64,000 bases of DNA. Source: Rosa chinensis (lineage: Eukaryota > Streptophyta > Magnoliopsida > Rosales > Rosaceae). The stretch lies in the NCBI RefSeq assembly GCF_002994745.2, contig NC_037092.1, positions 74,620,324 to 74,684,323 on the forward strand. The letters run 5' to 3'. Shown here one piece after another: positions 33,552 through 45,189 of this stretch; the first letter of the stretch is position 1, and every line of letters starts with the position of its first letter. The notes under the pieces were generated by a model, which had not been told where the DNA came from, did not search any database, and saw only the letters and a list, made by a program, of their open reading frames with translations. A program made the position numbers and the translations under genes.

Positions 33552-36025
33552 ATGACAGATCACCGGAAACCCAAGAGGTACAAAAATCTTTTGTCATGGT
33601 TTACAAGTGGTGCTCCATCAAGTGATAGTGTCGATGGGATTAGAAGTGGGAGTGGGAGTGGGAGTAGAAATGTGACTGAGAATTCTGTTAATGATGTCCC
33701 TTTAAACACTTCTCCATCTATTCCATTAGAAGAGTGTCATAATGAAAGAATTGAGAGAGAAGAAAGTTTTGATGTTAGTTCTCTTGAACGTGATCCAGGA
33801 ATAAGGAGTCCAATATGCAAGTACCCTTTGAATCAGCGTGATAATATTCAAAGAGCTTATGTGGTCTTAGGACCGTATCAACCTCACTTAAGTTTTTACC
33901 CATTATCATTTGACGGAGGTCAAGGTTGAAAATTTAATCCTAAGTGGTTCAAAGAATGGCCGTGGTTTGAGTATTCTGCAGAGTTGGACAAAGCATTTTG
34001 CTTCCCTTGTTTCTTGTTTGATAGTTACCCATCCCATCATCCAGTATTTACTGAGCATGGGTTTCAAGGTTGGAAGAATGTTATGTCAAAAAAATCTGGC
34101 GTTGTCTATCACATGGGAGGCATAAATTCCCCACATAATATTGCCATGCACAAGTGGGAGTCACTAAGAAACCCATCTAAGCATATTGAAAGAGTGATTA
34201 GCACACAATCATCACAAGAAATAGCAGACCACCGACTCCGGCTTATTACGACTATAGAGAGTGTACGGTTGTTGGCACGCCAAGGTTGTGCTTTTAGAGG
34301 CCATGATGAATCGGTTAATTCATCAAATGGTGGCAATTTCAATGCGGTTGTGGATTCCTTTGCAAGAATGAATGTGGATGTTCGCAAAGTCTTACAAAAT
34401 GCTCCTGGTAATGCCAAGTATATTTCTCCCCTTATTCAAAAACAAATTCTAAATATACTTGGTAACAAAGTTAGAATCAAGAATCGGGAGGAAGTGGGAG
34501 ATGCCAAATTTTGTATCCTTGTTGATGAAGCTGTTGATGTATCTAATAGGGAACAAATGGCTATCATTCTTCGATTTGTTGATTGTGATGGGTTTATTAG
34601 AGAACGGTTTTTCAAAGTGCTTAGTGTGGCAGACACTTGTTCTCAAACTCTAAAAGATAAGATATCTAAAGTCCTTACTCAATATGATCTTCAAGTAGAA
34701 AATATGCGTGGGCAAGGATATGATGGTGCTAGCAACATGAGGGGTGAATTTAATGGTTTGCAAGCTTTGTTTCGTGAAGAGTGTCCATATGCATATTATG
34801 TTCATTGTTTTGCTCATCGCTTACAATTGACTTTAAATGCTGCAGCTAAAGGGGTGCATGATATTTGGGAATTCTTTTCAACTCTAAGTTTGATTGTAAA
34901 TTTTGTTGATTCTTCTGCAAAAAGACATTCAGCTTTGAGAGTTATCAGAGAAGAAGAAATTGCAAATTTAGTGGCTACTGGAGCACTTGAGACTGGTAGA
35001 GGTGCTAATCAGACTTGCACTTTGCAACGAGCCGGGGCTACTCATTGGGGTTCACATCTTCGCTCTATTTCAAGTTTGATTATGTTATTTGGAGCTACTC
35101 AAACAACTCTTGCAAATTTGGTTGCAAATGGACCAAATAAAGTACAAGGCGAAGCAAAGTGTGTAGTTAATGCAATGAAGCATTTTGATTTTGTGTTTTG
35201 CTTGCTTTTGATGCATGATGTCATGAAGATTACTGATTTTCTTTGTCAGTCATTGCAAAAAAAAGGCATAGACATCTTGAATGCTCTCAATTTTCTTTCA
35301 ATAACAAAATCAAAACTTCAAGATATGAGATAAGATGGTTGGGATGATTTGATTATGAGGGTTGAAATATTTTGTTATGAGCATGATATTATTATGCTAG
35401 ATATGTCTGCTCCTTATAAGAAAAGTATAAGGGCTTGTGAACAAAATATTACAAATGAGCATTTTATCGGGTCAATATACTTAATGCTGTGATATACTTT
35501 CAATTGGCAGAGTTGGATAGTAGATTTACAGATAATTCGTTGGAGCTCCTTATTCTTAGTGCTACATTTGATCCACGCGATAATTTTCGATCATTTAAAT
35601 GTGAAGATGTTTGCAATCTTGCTTTGAGGTTTTATCCTCAAGATTTTACATCATATGATATGCTTGCTCTAGATATGGAGTGTGGGTATTTTCTAGCAGA
35701 TATTCAGAAGGATCCAAGATTTGCCAACATAACTACTGTGTCTGATTTGTGTCGGCGGTTAGTTGAATCAAGAAAGTCAGCATTCTTTCCTATGATTTAT
35801 AGATTGATTTGTCTTGTGCTGACTCTGCCAGTTTCTACAGCAACAGAGAGAGCATTTTCATCTATGACCATCATAAAAAACAAACTTCGAAATAAGATGG
35901 AAGATGAGTTTTTTGGTGATTTGATGGTTCTCTACATCGAAAAAGAATTTGCCGATAGCATTGATAATGATTCTGTGATTGCTGAGTTTGAACTCAGTGA
36001 GTCTAGAAGGGTACGATTTAGTTAG
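33552..36025 (+). pseudogene. hAT-family transposase (TTF zinc finger, DUF4371, hAT C-terminal domain), dead
   Basis: The first ATG at 33552 opens MTDHRKPKRYKNLLSWF. The TTF-type region includes YPLNQRD and, after an in-frame TGA at 33927-33929, WFKEWPWFEYS and CFPCFLFD. DUF4371 follows with ILVDEAVDVSNREQ and RGQGYDGASNM, which carry the two conserved Asp. After TAA at 35331-35333 the same frame continues DGWDDLIMRVEIF. Near 35460 a one-base change shifts the frame. The new frame (35489-36025) encodes the dimerisation domain LPVSTATERAFSSM and ends in a stop. Two nonsense changes and one frameshift in otherwise well-kept sequence indicate recent death. The product would act in the nucleus to excise and insert the element. 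Confidence 0.95.
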
Positions 36026-36236
36026 TTTATTGTTATTTTACAATAAATGTATGCTTGTAGTTTTAAATTTACGGGGTTTGGTTTTATGTCCCCTCCGTTG
36101 TATGTTTTGATCCAAAATAATAAAATGAGCCTCCCACTGGGTTCCAAACCTCAAAAAAAAAAAAAAAAAAAAATTATTGTGCCCTTCTAATTAGCCTAGA
36201 CAGGAATTTGATCCTGGTTCCGCCACTGCTCTCGTC

Positions 36237-36790
36237 TATTCCAGTTGTCCTCCGAACTCGGTTTTAGGTTCATTGGAAAACTTCTTTGAACTAGTACTAA
36301 ATTTAGTAGTATGCTACTATTCAACTATCACTGGCAATTGGTAAACCAGAAAAAATAGCCTATACCAGCTAGAAAATTATGCTCTTGCAGAAACAAAGCC
36401 AGTCTAATAATTATGCAGGGTACATGGATGATAAGTCACGTACATGGATGGGAGCCGCTGACTGGCAATTCTATGACGCTTGCTGTTCTTTAAGAAAGCT
36501 TTGCCAAACAGGAAAACTATGCGATATTAACCCCATCAAATTCCTGCATAGTATAGTAAACCTTATTTCTTTCTTCTCTTGTCTATTCCAGTTGTCCTTC
36601 GAAGTCCGAACTCGGTTTTAGATTTACCGGTAAACTTCTTTAAACTAGTACTAAATCCAATAGTAAAGCTACTATTCAACTATCATTGGCAATTGGTAAA
36701 CTAGAAAAGATAACCTCTACCGGCTAGAAAGATCCTCTTGCACAAACAAAGCAAGTCTCGTACATAATTTTGCATGGTCATTTCATGAAG
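36237..36790. repeat. Tandem duplication (rest of copy 1 and all of copy 2)
   Basis: 36237-36425 and 36575-36790 share TTCCAGTTGTCC, CGAACTCGGTTTTAG, CAATTGGTAAAC and AGAAAGATCCTC-like blocks. Together with 31930-32069 this shows one unit of about 330 bp repeated twice in tandem, the first copy being split by the hAT element. No gene is recognisable. Confidence 0.85.
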
Positions 36791-37495
36791 GACCACATTA
36801 GAGTTAGAACCGAATTATATACCAGTAGCCTAACAAACATGGTATGTCTGCGAAATTCATTAGGATCTGCAGAACAAAGCATAAGATTTGGGTGCTCTAT
36901 ACAACTGTAGATGTAGATCGACATATGAGCCTATATCATTTGTAATTCTATGATACAGGCAAACATTGATTAATTTGACCGAATTACTATCCTTCCGTCA
37001 AATTCACTTGTTTTAAGTTGTCTATTTCTCCGTTCAAACATTGATTAATTTTGAAAACCTAGGTAGTAAATGGTTTATTTTTAAAATTTAAGGAAGCAAA
37101 TTGGTTAATGTTGAAAGCATAAGGAAACATATTGGCTAAAATAAAATCTAGAGTTGCAAATTGTGAAAACCTAAGGTAGCAAATTAACTAAAATAAAACA
37201 TATATAGGGTAGCAAACTGGTTAATTTTGAAAACCTAAATGTAGTAAATTGACTGAAATAACACGCCAAACCGTAAGCTAGAATAGCAAATTGGCAATTA
37301 CGCCTGGAATTTCTGATATCTTTTGCTGAAAACAATTAAATGTTTTTTATAAGGAAATGCGTTAAGGAAGGGAAGAAAATGTGCATGTTTTTGCTAATTG
37401 AATTTGACGGTCGCCGAGGAGTCGATGCACTCTTACAGCACTAAAAGCCATGCTTTAAGGAGCTAATATTGAGATAGAGCGGCTGCACTCCCATA
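36791..37495. other. No gene; loosely repetitive AT-rich DNA
   Basis: Imperfect repeats of AAACCTAAGGTAGCAAATTGG-like phrases occur about five times between 37050 and 37280. No coding region was found. Confidence 0.5.
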
Positions 37496-38130
37496 GGTAG
37501 ACCTGTAAATGGACCATATCGACGTAACTTTGAATCCTTTTAGTAATAAAATATTTCAATCTGACTCGATCCGATAATCTGGCGGAGTGTTTATAACTCA
37601 ATCTAGATTTGTATTCGGCTGGTTAACACTTAACAGATACTCGATCTGTTTATAACATCAAATATTTTTGAATTTCAAATTCAAAAATTAGATTTTTATT
37701 ATGATACTTCATAAAATATTAAAACAAAATGAAGAATATGGCCAAATATGAAATTACGTAACCAAAATATTTCTTAGAATTATAAACTAAGGTAACCAAA
37801 ACACTAAATTTTCAAAACAATACTTCATTGATGAAAGTAAGACTACGTCTTTCAAGTTTATGTAAAACTTTTATTATAGTATATGTTATTTAATATTTTA
37901 TATTTAAAATTAATAATTATTTTTAATATTTTATATTTAAAAATATTATTTTATTGATATAAAATTTAATTATTATAAAAACGGATCGAATCATTAATAG
38001 ATTGTGTCTACCTAAATCCGTGTTTGATCCATTACATTAACAGATCAACGGATCAAATTCAATCCAAATCTGTTCGATAACCATAGATCCTGAGCGGATA
38101 CGTATCAAAATCTGGTCTATTTACAAGTCT
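37496..38130. mobile_element. MITE with TIR GGTAGACYTGTAAATRGACC
   Basis: GGTAGACCTGTAAATGGACC at 37496 is the inverse of GGTCTATTTACAAGTCTACC ending about 38133. GGATCAA and ATCCGT-type blocks also mirror inside. The exact edge and target duplication are ambiguous because CCCATA overlaps both ends. It is non-coding and AT-rich. Confidence 0.7.
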
Positions 38131-38136
38131 ACCCAT

Positions 38137-39030
38137 AAGATTTTATTCAGTATTAGTGCTAATTGTATTTTTTATAAAATAGGAATTGATGTAGTTTTAT
38201 TGTGAATTTTAGTTTTCAAAAAAGAGAATTAGTGATAAAAAAAATTAATGAAACATTGATTTTTAAGAAGGATGGGATGGAAAATTCAAAAAAAAAAAAA
38301 AAAAAAAAAAAAGATGGGGGCATCTAGAGGGCCCAAAAGAAGTTATTTTTCAAGACTGGGGAGAAGAGGGAATGAGAATGAAAAAACAGATGGGGATGAA
38401 ACACCTACCCTCATATTCAAATGGGCGAAATGAGAGGATCGGGCAACTGGACAATAGCGGAATGAGAGGGGAGGCACAACAGGTCGGGTTTGGGTCCTGC
38501 ACTTGGTTGGGTTTGATTGCTTTCTTGCCGGCGGCCCAACAACGGGTAGAAGGGGTGGGTCTTTGGTGCCCATAAAGATTAAGCCCAAGTCATGGAGGGC
38601 TGAGGACTCTTGGGTGTAGGCATTGGCCCTCAATCCCTCAAAGACCAAAAATGACAAAGAAACTGCTCCTCCATTGAGTCTCACCTATTCACCATGTTCC
38701 TCTGGCCCTTCAAAGTTCAGATAAGGGCAAGGGGAAAGAGATTGAGTAATTTGCAAGTTTGGTTTTAGCTTGCACACTAAATTTTGCTATGTTTTTATAC
38801 TAAATATTTGAACCTCTTGGCGCACCACAATTACGTGCATTAGCAAAAGGAGACTCAAGTCAAAGGTATTTTTTGTAAGCCTAATTTAAGTTTAGTTTTT
38901 TGCAAGCTCTTTGAATAATTGAGTAAAATTTGTAACAGTGAATGATACCGAGTGTCCTTATAGACCGTTTGTATGTGCCATTCTGACCGTTTTATCAATG
39001 AAATTTACTTGAGCTCAAAAAAAAAAAAAA
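38137..39030 (+). mobile_element. Probable retroposon(s) with A-tails
   Basis: A-tracts at about 38290-38312 and 39018-39030 each close a segment. The second segment is GC-richer at its 5' side and resembles a reverse-transcribed RNA, ending ATCAATGAAATTTACTTGAGC before the tail. I found no convincing target duplication and no protein domain. Confidence 0.4.
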
Positions 39031-39400
39031 CTGACATGCAAGATAGTAAGCAATACGTGTTTGAATTAAGTAAGATTCTTACGAGTATTATCTTTGCATA
39101 AATCCACAATTTTGGGGCTAAATTGCTGTAGAAAAGTCTGTTTGAGAGAGAGAGTCAGATGACATTGTTTATATGATTAATGACAAAAAAACTCAATCTT
39201 TTTTAATAATCATAAGGCCAAAAAATATATAATTATACATATACATTACGATTACACATCCAGTCAAACTTTTGTCTCTCATCAAATATTAAAATATATA
39301 TTATTTAATTATTATGCATGCTCTGGGCCATATTGATAGAACACTAAAGCTCAGGTATCAAAGACCGGTGTAGTAGCCGGCCCCACTCGTATTATTCCGC
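39031..39400. other. No gene seen
   Basis: AT-rich spacer upstream of the repeated promoter region. Confidence 0.5.
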
Positions 39401-39420
39401 CACTGGAAATTTACTCCATT

Positions 39421-39830
39421 TTCCCTTTTTCAAACACCCTCCGGAAAAGTGGAAAACCCCAGGAAAAGACCCAGGTCTCTTTGACGTTACTGTGGAAAGG
39501 GTAAATAGGTCTCTTTAAGGTATCTTTGATGTTAAATCGATCTCTCAGGTTCCGTCTCTTGGGTATATCTTATTATCATTGCTGTGGAAAGGGTAAATTG
39601 GTCTCTTCGGTCTCTTAGGTATATCTGATGTTAATGTGGAAAGGGCAAATAGGTCTCTTCGGTCTCATAGGTTTGTTTGCTGGTTGTTTGTTACTCCAGT
39701 CTTTTTCAAACCCCGTCAGAAAACCCCAGGAAAAGACCCAGGTCTCTTTGATGTTACTGTGGAAAGAGTAAATAGGTCTCTTACGTATCTTTGATGTTCC
39801 ATTTCCTATATATACATATCAATAGTTTGG
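39421..39830 (+). promoter_or_regulatory. Upstream region with four direct repeats and a TATA box
   Basis: The phrase TGTGGAAAGGGTAAATAGGTCTCTT recurs with small changes near 39490, 39583, 39637 and 39762, usually preceded by GATGTTA. AGGAAAAGACCCAGGTCTC occurs twice (about 39461 and 39729). A TATATATA box lies at about 39809, 38 bp before the start codon of the membrane-protein gene. The left duplicate of the gene lacks these repeats. Confidence 0.6.
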
Positions 39831-42800
39831 CTCAGCATATTGAACAATGCCTCTCTCCCATCCTAGAACCCATCCCTCATTCAACATTCTGGTCATCATC
39901 AATCAACAAGGGCCTGCTGCTGCTCCTCCTCCTCCTCCTGCCACTCCAACTTCCACTCATGCCATTTTTGTTTTCATCGTCACCGTGTTCGTCTCCTTTG
40001 TCCAAATCAATTTCCCACAAACTCAGACCTCTTCACCATTTGAAACACATCACACAACCATCATGGTTTTCTTTGCTAGCTTAATTTTGTATTGTTCATC
40101 TCTTTGGGCCACAAAAAGATTCCCTAGTCACGCCGATGTGCTTCACGTTACCATGAGATCTGCTGGTCTACTTGCACTAGCTTCATTGCTTTCACTTCTT
40201 CTCCCTGGCTCCTGTCACCGTGTGCCATACATGATGCTAATCTTCTATTTCATTGTGGAGTGTTTTCAGTTGCTCCGAATGCCATGTCGATTGACTTACC
40301 GGCAAGCCATTCACGGATCCGTGTCACGCCCTCGTCATGGTCGGACACGTGCACTATTGCCAGTGACATTCATGGATTTGCCTCCGAGAAATTAGGGTGC
40401 AGAAAAGTCAGCAATATGCACATCTTTCTAGCTAGTTTTCCATCTTATATTTCAGGACATCCTAATTGTTAGGAAGATGTAATAATAGTAGCAGATATAT
40501 AGTTTTGAACAACAGCAGAGTAAAGAAAAGTAACACCCACAGCGTTGTCAAAAGATCATGACCTAGATATAGAAAGTCGGATTAGAGTTTGAGCATACAA
40601 GTGCGTAACAGGGGGAATTGTGCTCTGTTGGCTGTTTCGGTCTATTCGGCCATTGGTCTCTTCACAATTTCAAGATCATTCTTTATGATTGAATGCGGTT
40701 GGACTTAGATTTTGTTGCTGTTTATTGTTAGGCTAGTGGACTCCTTGTCCTCTATGTTGTAATTGTTTCTTTTGTTAGTTACAGTTTGTTTCTCCGAAAA
40801 GTGCATAGCAGAGAAAACTTGTTCTTCTACTCAAGTACTTATCTCTTGAACTCAACACAAATTAACCGGATAATATCTGTGCTCGCCCAATGGAATCGTA
40901 TCAAGGACCACAAATTTTAATAACAACTCATTGATACTTTTACCTTTTAAATCGTCCAAGCCTTATTGTGAACAAACAAGAAATATGAAATATAAGGCAC
41001 AGAAATTATTCCAAAGAAGGTTTCAGTGACAAAATAATAAATCACGAGCAAAAGGGCACAGAAGCATATAATATCAAGATTCAAGAAAGATACTACTGGA
41101 AAGCCGATGAGAATTGATGACAAGTTGCAGCCAATAGATATTACTCGGGATAACTGAATTAAAGATACAACATCGGATGATGTCCAAGTAAATACACTTG
41201 TAGTGATCTAATTTGCAAATTTTTACAAACAAAAATGATGCACACTCAATTTACCAAACCAGCCTGCAATCTAGTCAATCCAGGCAGAAATGGTTGTTAC
41301 TTAGAAGGCACAGACCCTTACCGGGATAAATTGAAATGAATCCTAGGTCAATTTTTGGAGGAACAAAAAGCTGTTGAAAAGAAAACTCCTCACTGTGCCA
41401 TCATTCTGCTACATCAGAACTCTCATCCTCCACAGCTCCTGTAACACAGATTGAAAGGAAAAAACAAAAATAAAATCAGATCAACAAACAGAAAAATCCC
41501 AAAATACCATCCAACAACCCTTCTCCTGTACAAAGTTGCCAACAGCAGCAGCTTTCATGCAACAGTTCAAACATAGAAGCCATAGCTGCTTGCATATAAA
41601 ATATGTTGGTAAAGCTTAATATAAAGTATACTTTTTTTGATAGCTAGTGTTAAATGCAAACTACTTTCAGCCATGGTAATCTATTACTAATCATTTCCGC
41701 AGGTAAAACTCACATGAGCAAACCAATATGATTTTCATAAATAAACAAGCACATTGAAAGATTCCTCAGAAAAGCATAGTAATTACACACCATGTAAAGT
41801 CATGCACTTTGCCTTGCAAAACTGTTTTCAATGGACAAAGTTGGAACCCAATGACATAGATTGTTCTAACAAGCATGAGGATGACCGCTAATTTTAGCTG
41901 GGTTAAAGATAGAATGTGCACAAATTGCATAACCTTATCAGAACAAGCATAAGCTTTCATTGCTCTATATATATGTACATTCTCACTGCTAAAACACTGC
42001 AGCAGAAGCTTTCATTGCTCTAGAAACCCAGTTTGAAAACTAAATGCAGAAATGCATAAAAAGCAAATTTTGCATAAATTAACATCCATGAGTTGCATAA
42101 CTTAACCTACAAGCACATATATGCAAATTTTCAATGCTACCGAAACCCTGAAATGAATTTCAAATAAACCACACATCAATGCACATTCATAGCATATAAC
42201 AAACAAGCAACAAAGACAAAAAAAAAAAAAAAAAAATCAACCTTCAGTCCCTTGTTCTTCCCCTGCATCTTCTTCATCCTCATCCTCAGTCTCGCCTTCG
42301 AAATCAACCCCATACCTTCCATTCAAATAATCCACCGTCTCCGGCGTGAGAATCAACTTATCAGCATTCAAAATATCAAACAAATTCAGCGTCCTGGGAG
42401 TCAACATCTTCAAAGTTCCAATATTCCTACTCGAAAGCTTCACCTTATCCGCAACCTCCAGCATAAAGAAGGTCGTCTTCTCCTTTGGGTCAAGCCCCCA
42501 CCTCTTCATCGCGGCAATGAACTCCGTCGTCTTCGGCTTCTCCAACCTCTCAAACTCATCGCTGAAATCCTCCACCACAATCGTGTTCTCCGCCGCGCTC
42601 GCCACCGCCGTCGAAATCGCCAGCCGCTTCTCCTTGCGGTTAATCTTGATGCTCCAGTCCCTGGGCTTGGGCCCGAACACGACTCCTCCGCCGGGTCGGA
42701 GCGGGGTCCGGGTCGAGCCCTGCCTGGCCCGACCGGTCTTCTTCTGCGGGTAGGGCTTTCTGCCTCCGCCTCGGACCTCGCCGCGGGTGAGGGTGGAGGC

Positions 42801-42850
42801 GGTGCCGCGGCGCTTGTTCTGGAGGTCGTGGATAACGGCGCGGTGGACGA
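39790..42850. repeat. Right (parental-looking) copy of the segmental duplication
   Basis: Same order as 19190-20807. This copy keeps the complete RPL4 exon 2, intron and exon 1, so it is likely the source, or the better-preserved copy. Confidence 0.85.
39847..40395 (+). CDS. Small multi-pass membrane protein, unknown function (copy 2)
   Basis: 182 residues, MPLSHPRTHPSF onward. It has a shorter Pro/Ala-rich stretch than copy 1, then IFVFIVTVFVSFV (about 42-54), MVFFASLILYC (about 76-86), GLLALASLLSLLL (about 108-120) and YMMLIFYFIVECF (about 129-141). The conserved LPGSCHRVPYMM segment between the last two may be a lumenal or cytosolic loop. The tail is Arg-rich (RPRHGRTRALLP). The two copies differ most in the Pro tract and the tail, and the frame is intact in both. 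The gene faces RPL4 tail to tail, about 1 kb away. I do not recognise the family; function cannot be inferred beyond membrane location. Confidence 0.75.
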   Translation: MPLSHPRTHPSFNILVIINQQGPAAAPPPPPATPTSTHAIFVFIVTVFVSFVQINFPQTQTSSPFETHHTTIMVFFASLILYCSSLWATKRFPSHADVLHVTMRSAGLLALASLLSLLLPGSCHRVPYMMLIFYFIVECFQLLRMPCRLTYRQAIHGSVSRPRHGRTRALLPVTFMDLPPRN

Positions 42851-43079
42851 CGGCGCGGGCGGTGTCGGGGAGGGCGGACTTGAGGTCGAGGAAGGTCTCG
42901 CCTACCTTGTCGCCGGTGAAGGAGAGGACGGGGAGTGTGGCGAGCTCGGCGGTTAGGGTTAGGGGTTTGGGGGATTTGAGGGAATTGGGTCTGAGGAGGG
43001 TGGCAGAGAGGGGTTTGTGGGAAGAGGAAGTGAGGAAGATTGAGGAGGTGAAGAAAGAGAGTGATGAGGAGGTCGCCAT
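41401..43079 (-). CDS. RPL4: 50S ribosomal protein L4, chloroplastic (two exons)
   Basis: Exon 1 is 43079-42242, the intron 42241-41439 (803 bp, GT...AG), exon 2 41438-41401. The 291-residue product starts with a Ser-rich transit peptide (MATSSSLSFFTSSIFLTSS, about 45-50 residues). The L4 domain follows, with the rRNA-binding extended loop [30 protein letters not shown] and [20 protein letters not shown], and later LNLFDILNADKLILT. An acidic tail (EDEDEEDAGEEQGTE) is joined by splicing to GAVEDESSDVAE and stop. If the intron is retained, a TGA right at the donor ends the protein at residue 280. L4 lines the plastid ribosome exit tunnel and is needed for 50S assembly. The gene is intact; the fragment at 20514-20807 is its decayed duplicate. 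Confidence 0.95.
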
Positions 43080-43231
43080 TGTTGGGTTGAGTTGAGTGGG
43101 AGACTGTGAGTGATGATGGGAGAGCTGTTTATCTGTTATCCACTACCACTGTCGACTCCGCTATTGCCTAATCTGTTTGAAGCCTGACGACGTGTCGTAT
43201 TGTGTCTTAAACGAGCCTCTTAAATTTCTTT
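43080..43231. promoter_or_regulatory. Upstream region of RPL4
   Basis: A short region between the RPL4 start and the retroposon. I see no clear TATA box. The insertion at 43247 lies only about 170 bp upstream of the start codon, so the promoter may be compact or may extend beyond the insert. Confidence 0.35.
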
Positions 43232-43246
43232 GAAATTTTCGTAATT

Positions 43247-43983
43247 TTTTTTTTTTTGAATCAATCACAATTCAGACTTCAATTTCATTCATCTCAAAGC
43301 AGAATGACTATTACATACAATTCCGCTACTATATAAGACAAGAAGATGTGGTAGTACCCACAGTGGTAATAAAATATCTTGAATACTCCTTTAGTAGTTG
43401 ATACTACTCTAAAAGATTCGCTAGAAAGAGCGCGTAAAATGCATAGGTCCCTAGAAAAATTAAGAATTTATTGAAAATAAACTAAGCTATAAACATACTA
43501 TAGGCCTAGGGCAAAAACCTCAGCCAAAATCACCAAGCCCAAGAGGACAGTCCAAAGGAAGGTCCCGACTTAAAATCCAGCAAGCTTGGTCTAACCCAAG
43601 TCCAATCTCTGTCTCCTCCACACACACTAGTCATCCATACAACAGCTTCAACGCTACCAGACCATGCGCACCACCCCCCGTGCCACCTCGACCCACACCG
43701 CCACAGGTGCAACACCTCCACAACCCATCTTGCCGTCAATCCAGGATAGCACGCCGAATTTGTGCAAAACAACCACAACACCTCAGAGACTTCGCACTAG
43801 AATCCATCGCCGACACCATGTTGCCAATACTTCGAGAAAACAACTCTCCCAAGAAGCCGCTCCCGAGCAATAGCATCAACCACCTGTCCAGCATTAGACC
43901 ACACAACATCGAGGACATGTTGGGGCGCCGCTAGACAAGAGAAATCTCACTGAATCCAAAAAGCCAGACTTAAGGTCACATTC
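43247..43983 (-). mobile_element. Non-LTR retroposon with 15-bp TSD (one mismatch)
   Basis: Poly-T at 43245-43257 marks the tail. GAAATTTTCGTAATT at 43232-43246 and GAAATTTTTGTAATT at 43984-43998 form the target duplication. The 5' side is GC-rich with CAAGCCCAAG-like motifs as in the related 11-kb and 50-kb elements. There is no reverse transcriptase. Confidence 0.85.
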
Positions 43984-43998
43984 GAAATTTTTGTAATT

Positions 43999-45120
43999 AG
44001 ATCTTAGCTATATTTTAATATCCAAATTACCTTTAAAATTAATTTTTGCACAACAATGTTTACTGTTATTAACTGATATTTTCGCAAATCGCAAGCACAA
44101 TATTATATGGAACAAGATTATGAAACAAGAAGTTCCATAGGATATTGTGCTAGTGATTTTATTTGAGGGAACGAGCTTAGTTGCATTGTAATAATGCAAG
44201 TTTTGGGCATTTGTTGGCCTTTTAGATTGCTTATATTTTTAGGATGGGTTTGCTATGATATTTTGATACTTCTAATATGGTTTGAAATGGTATAAGCACA
44301 TATTAAGAAAATGAACCACCATTTAAAGCGACTTCTTACAACTTCGTCAACCGAAGGCCAAACCGCAACCGTGAGACAATATAAAGAGCTTCCCCAAACC
44401 CAAAGATGTCAAATTGAAGCTCCCAAGCATGCTCTTGCCAAGAGCAATGCACCCACTAAATCTTTGAAATAATCACCCTTAGACACGCTCTAACCTCTAT
44501 ATTGCCATAACAAGACTCCGAGAGAAGCCATTGCTTTTTAGATTTTTTATTTATTTATTTTTATTTTGGTTAATGTAACCTTTTTTATACAAGAGATTTT
44601 TTTTTTCAATTGTTTTTGTTTGAAAAAAAAAAACAATTAAGGAGAATTAAGTGAGATTGTTAGCGTCGATGAGCCGTGATTTGTTAGTTAGCTAGTCTAA
44701 CTAATATCATAAAAGTCATGGATTTAAATCTTATTGACATCAGAGGTGAGGTGGAGTGTTATATTGTTGTTCAAAATCAAAAAATATATATAAAAAAAAA
44801 AAAAAAAAGGTGAGATTGTTAGCTTATTTTCTTTTATTTATTTTTTATTAATTTTTATTTCTTATTCAAAACAGTCCTATTCGGGTTCGGGTATGGATAA
44901 GGACACAACAACCCGAATGAATCAACAACCCACCCCCAATTTGAAGTGTCCAGACGACCTCAGATCGGAATAAGAAACTCAAGGGGTGACTTTTAACAAA
45001 TGTCAATGTCCTCCGCGTAAATCTAAAACCTTCACTTTCTGCACAGCAAAAGCCAAACTCTTTGTATTCTTTTCCTTCTGATTTATCATTTTCTTGTTCA
45101 TTGAGTAGTTCAATTATCCG
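43999..45120. other. No gene; AT-rich spacer
   Basis: A/T homopolymers near 44600-44630 and 44793-44808. Nothing coding is supported until the Josephin gene. Confidence 0.55.
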
Positions 45121-45189
45121 AAAAGCGTTTTGTCTCCACAAAATCAGAATCCCTTAGTGGTCAGAGAACTGAAATAGTGTAAGTTGAAG

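Larger units (their letters stand above)
32078..36228 (+). mobile_element. Complete hAT transposon, 4151 bp
   Basis: The termini are CAGTGGCGGAA at the left and its inverse (TTCCGCCACTG) at the right. CTCTCGTC at 32070-32077 and 36229-36236 is an exact 8-bp duplication, the hAT hallmark. The interior encodes a DUF4371/hAT-dimerisation transposase (described separately). Near the left end it also holds a GA-rich microsatellite region (32536-32813) that is partly duplicated. An A-tract at about 36153-36173 near the right end suggests a small retroposon inserted in it. Confidence 0.95.

Noticed and set aside
42252..42956. 234-codon plus-strand frame
   Set aside because: It is the opposite strand of RPL4 exon 1; the minus strand gives a full L4 protein with transit peptide.
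43530..43934. Overlapping frames on both strands in the 43-kb retroposon
   Set aside because: The region is a TSD-bounded non-LTR insert and none of the frames resembles ORF1 or reverse transcriptase.
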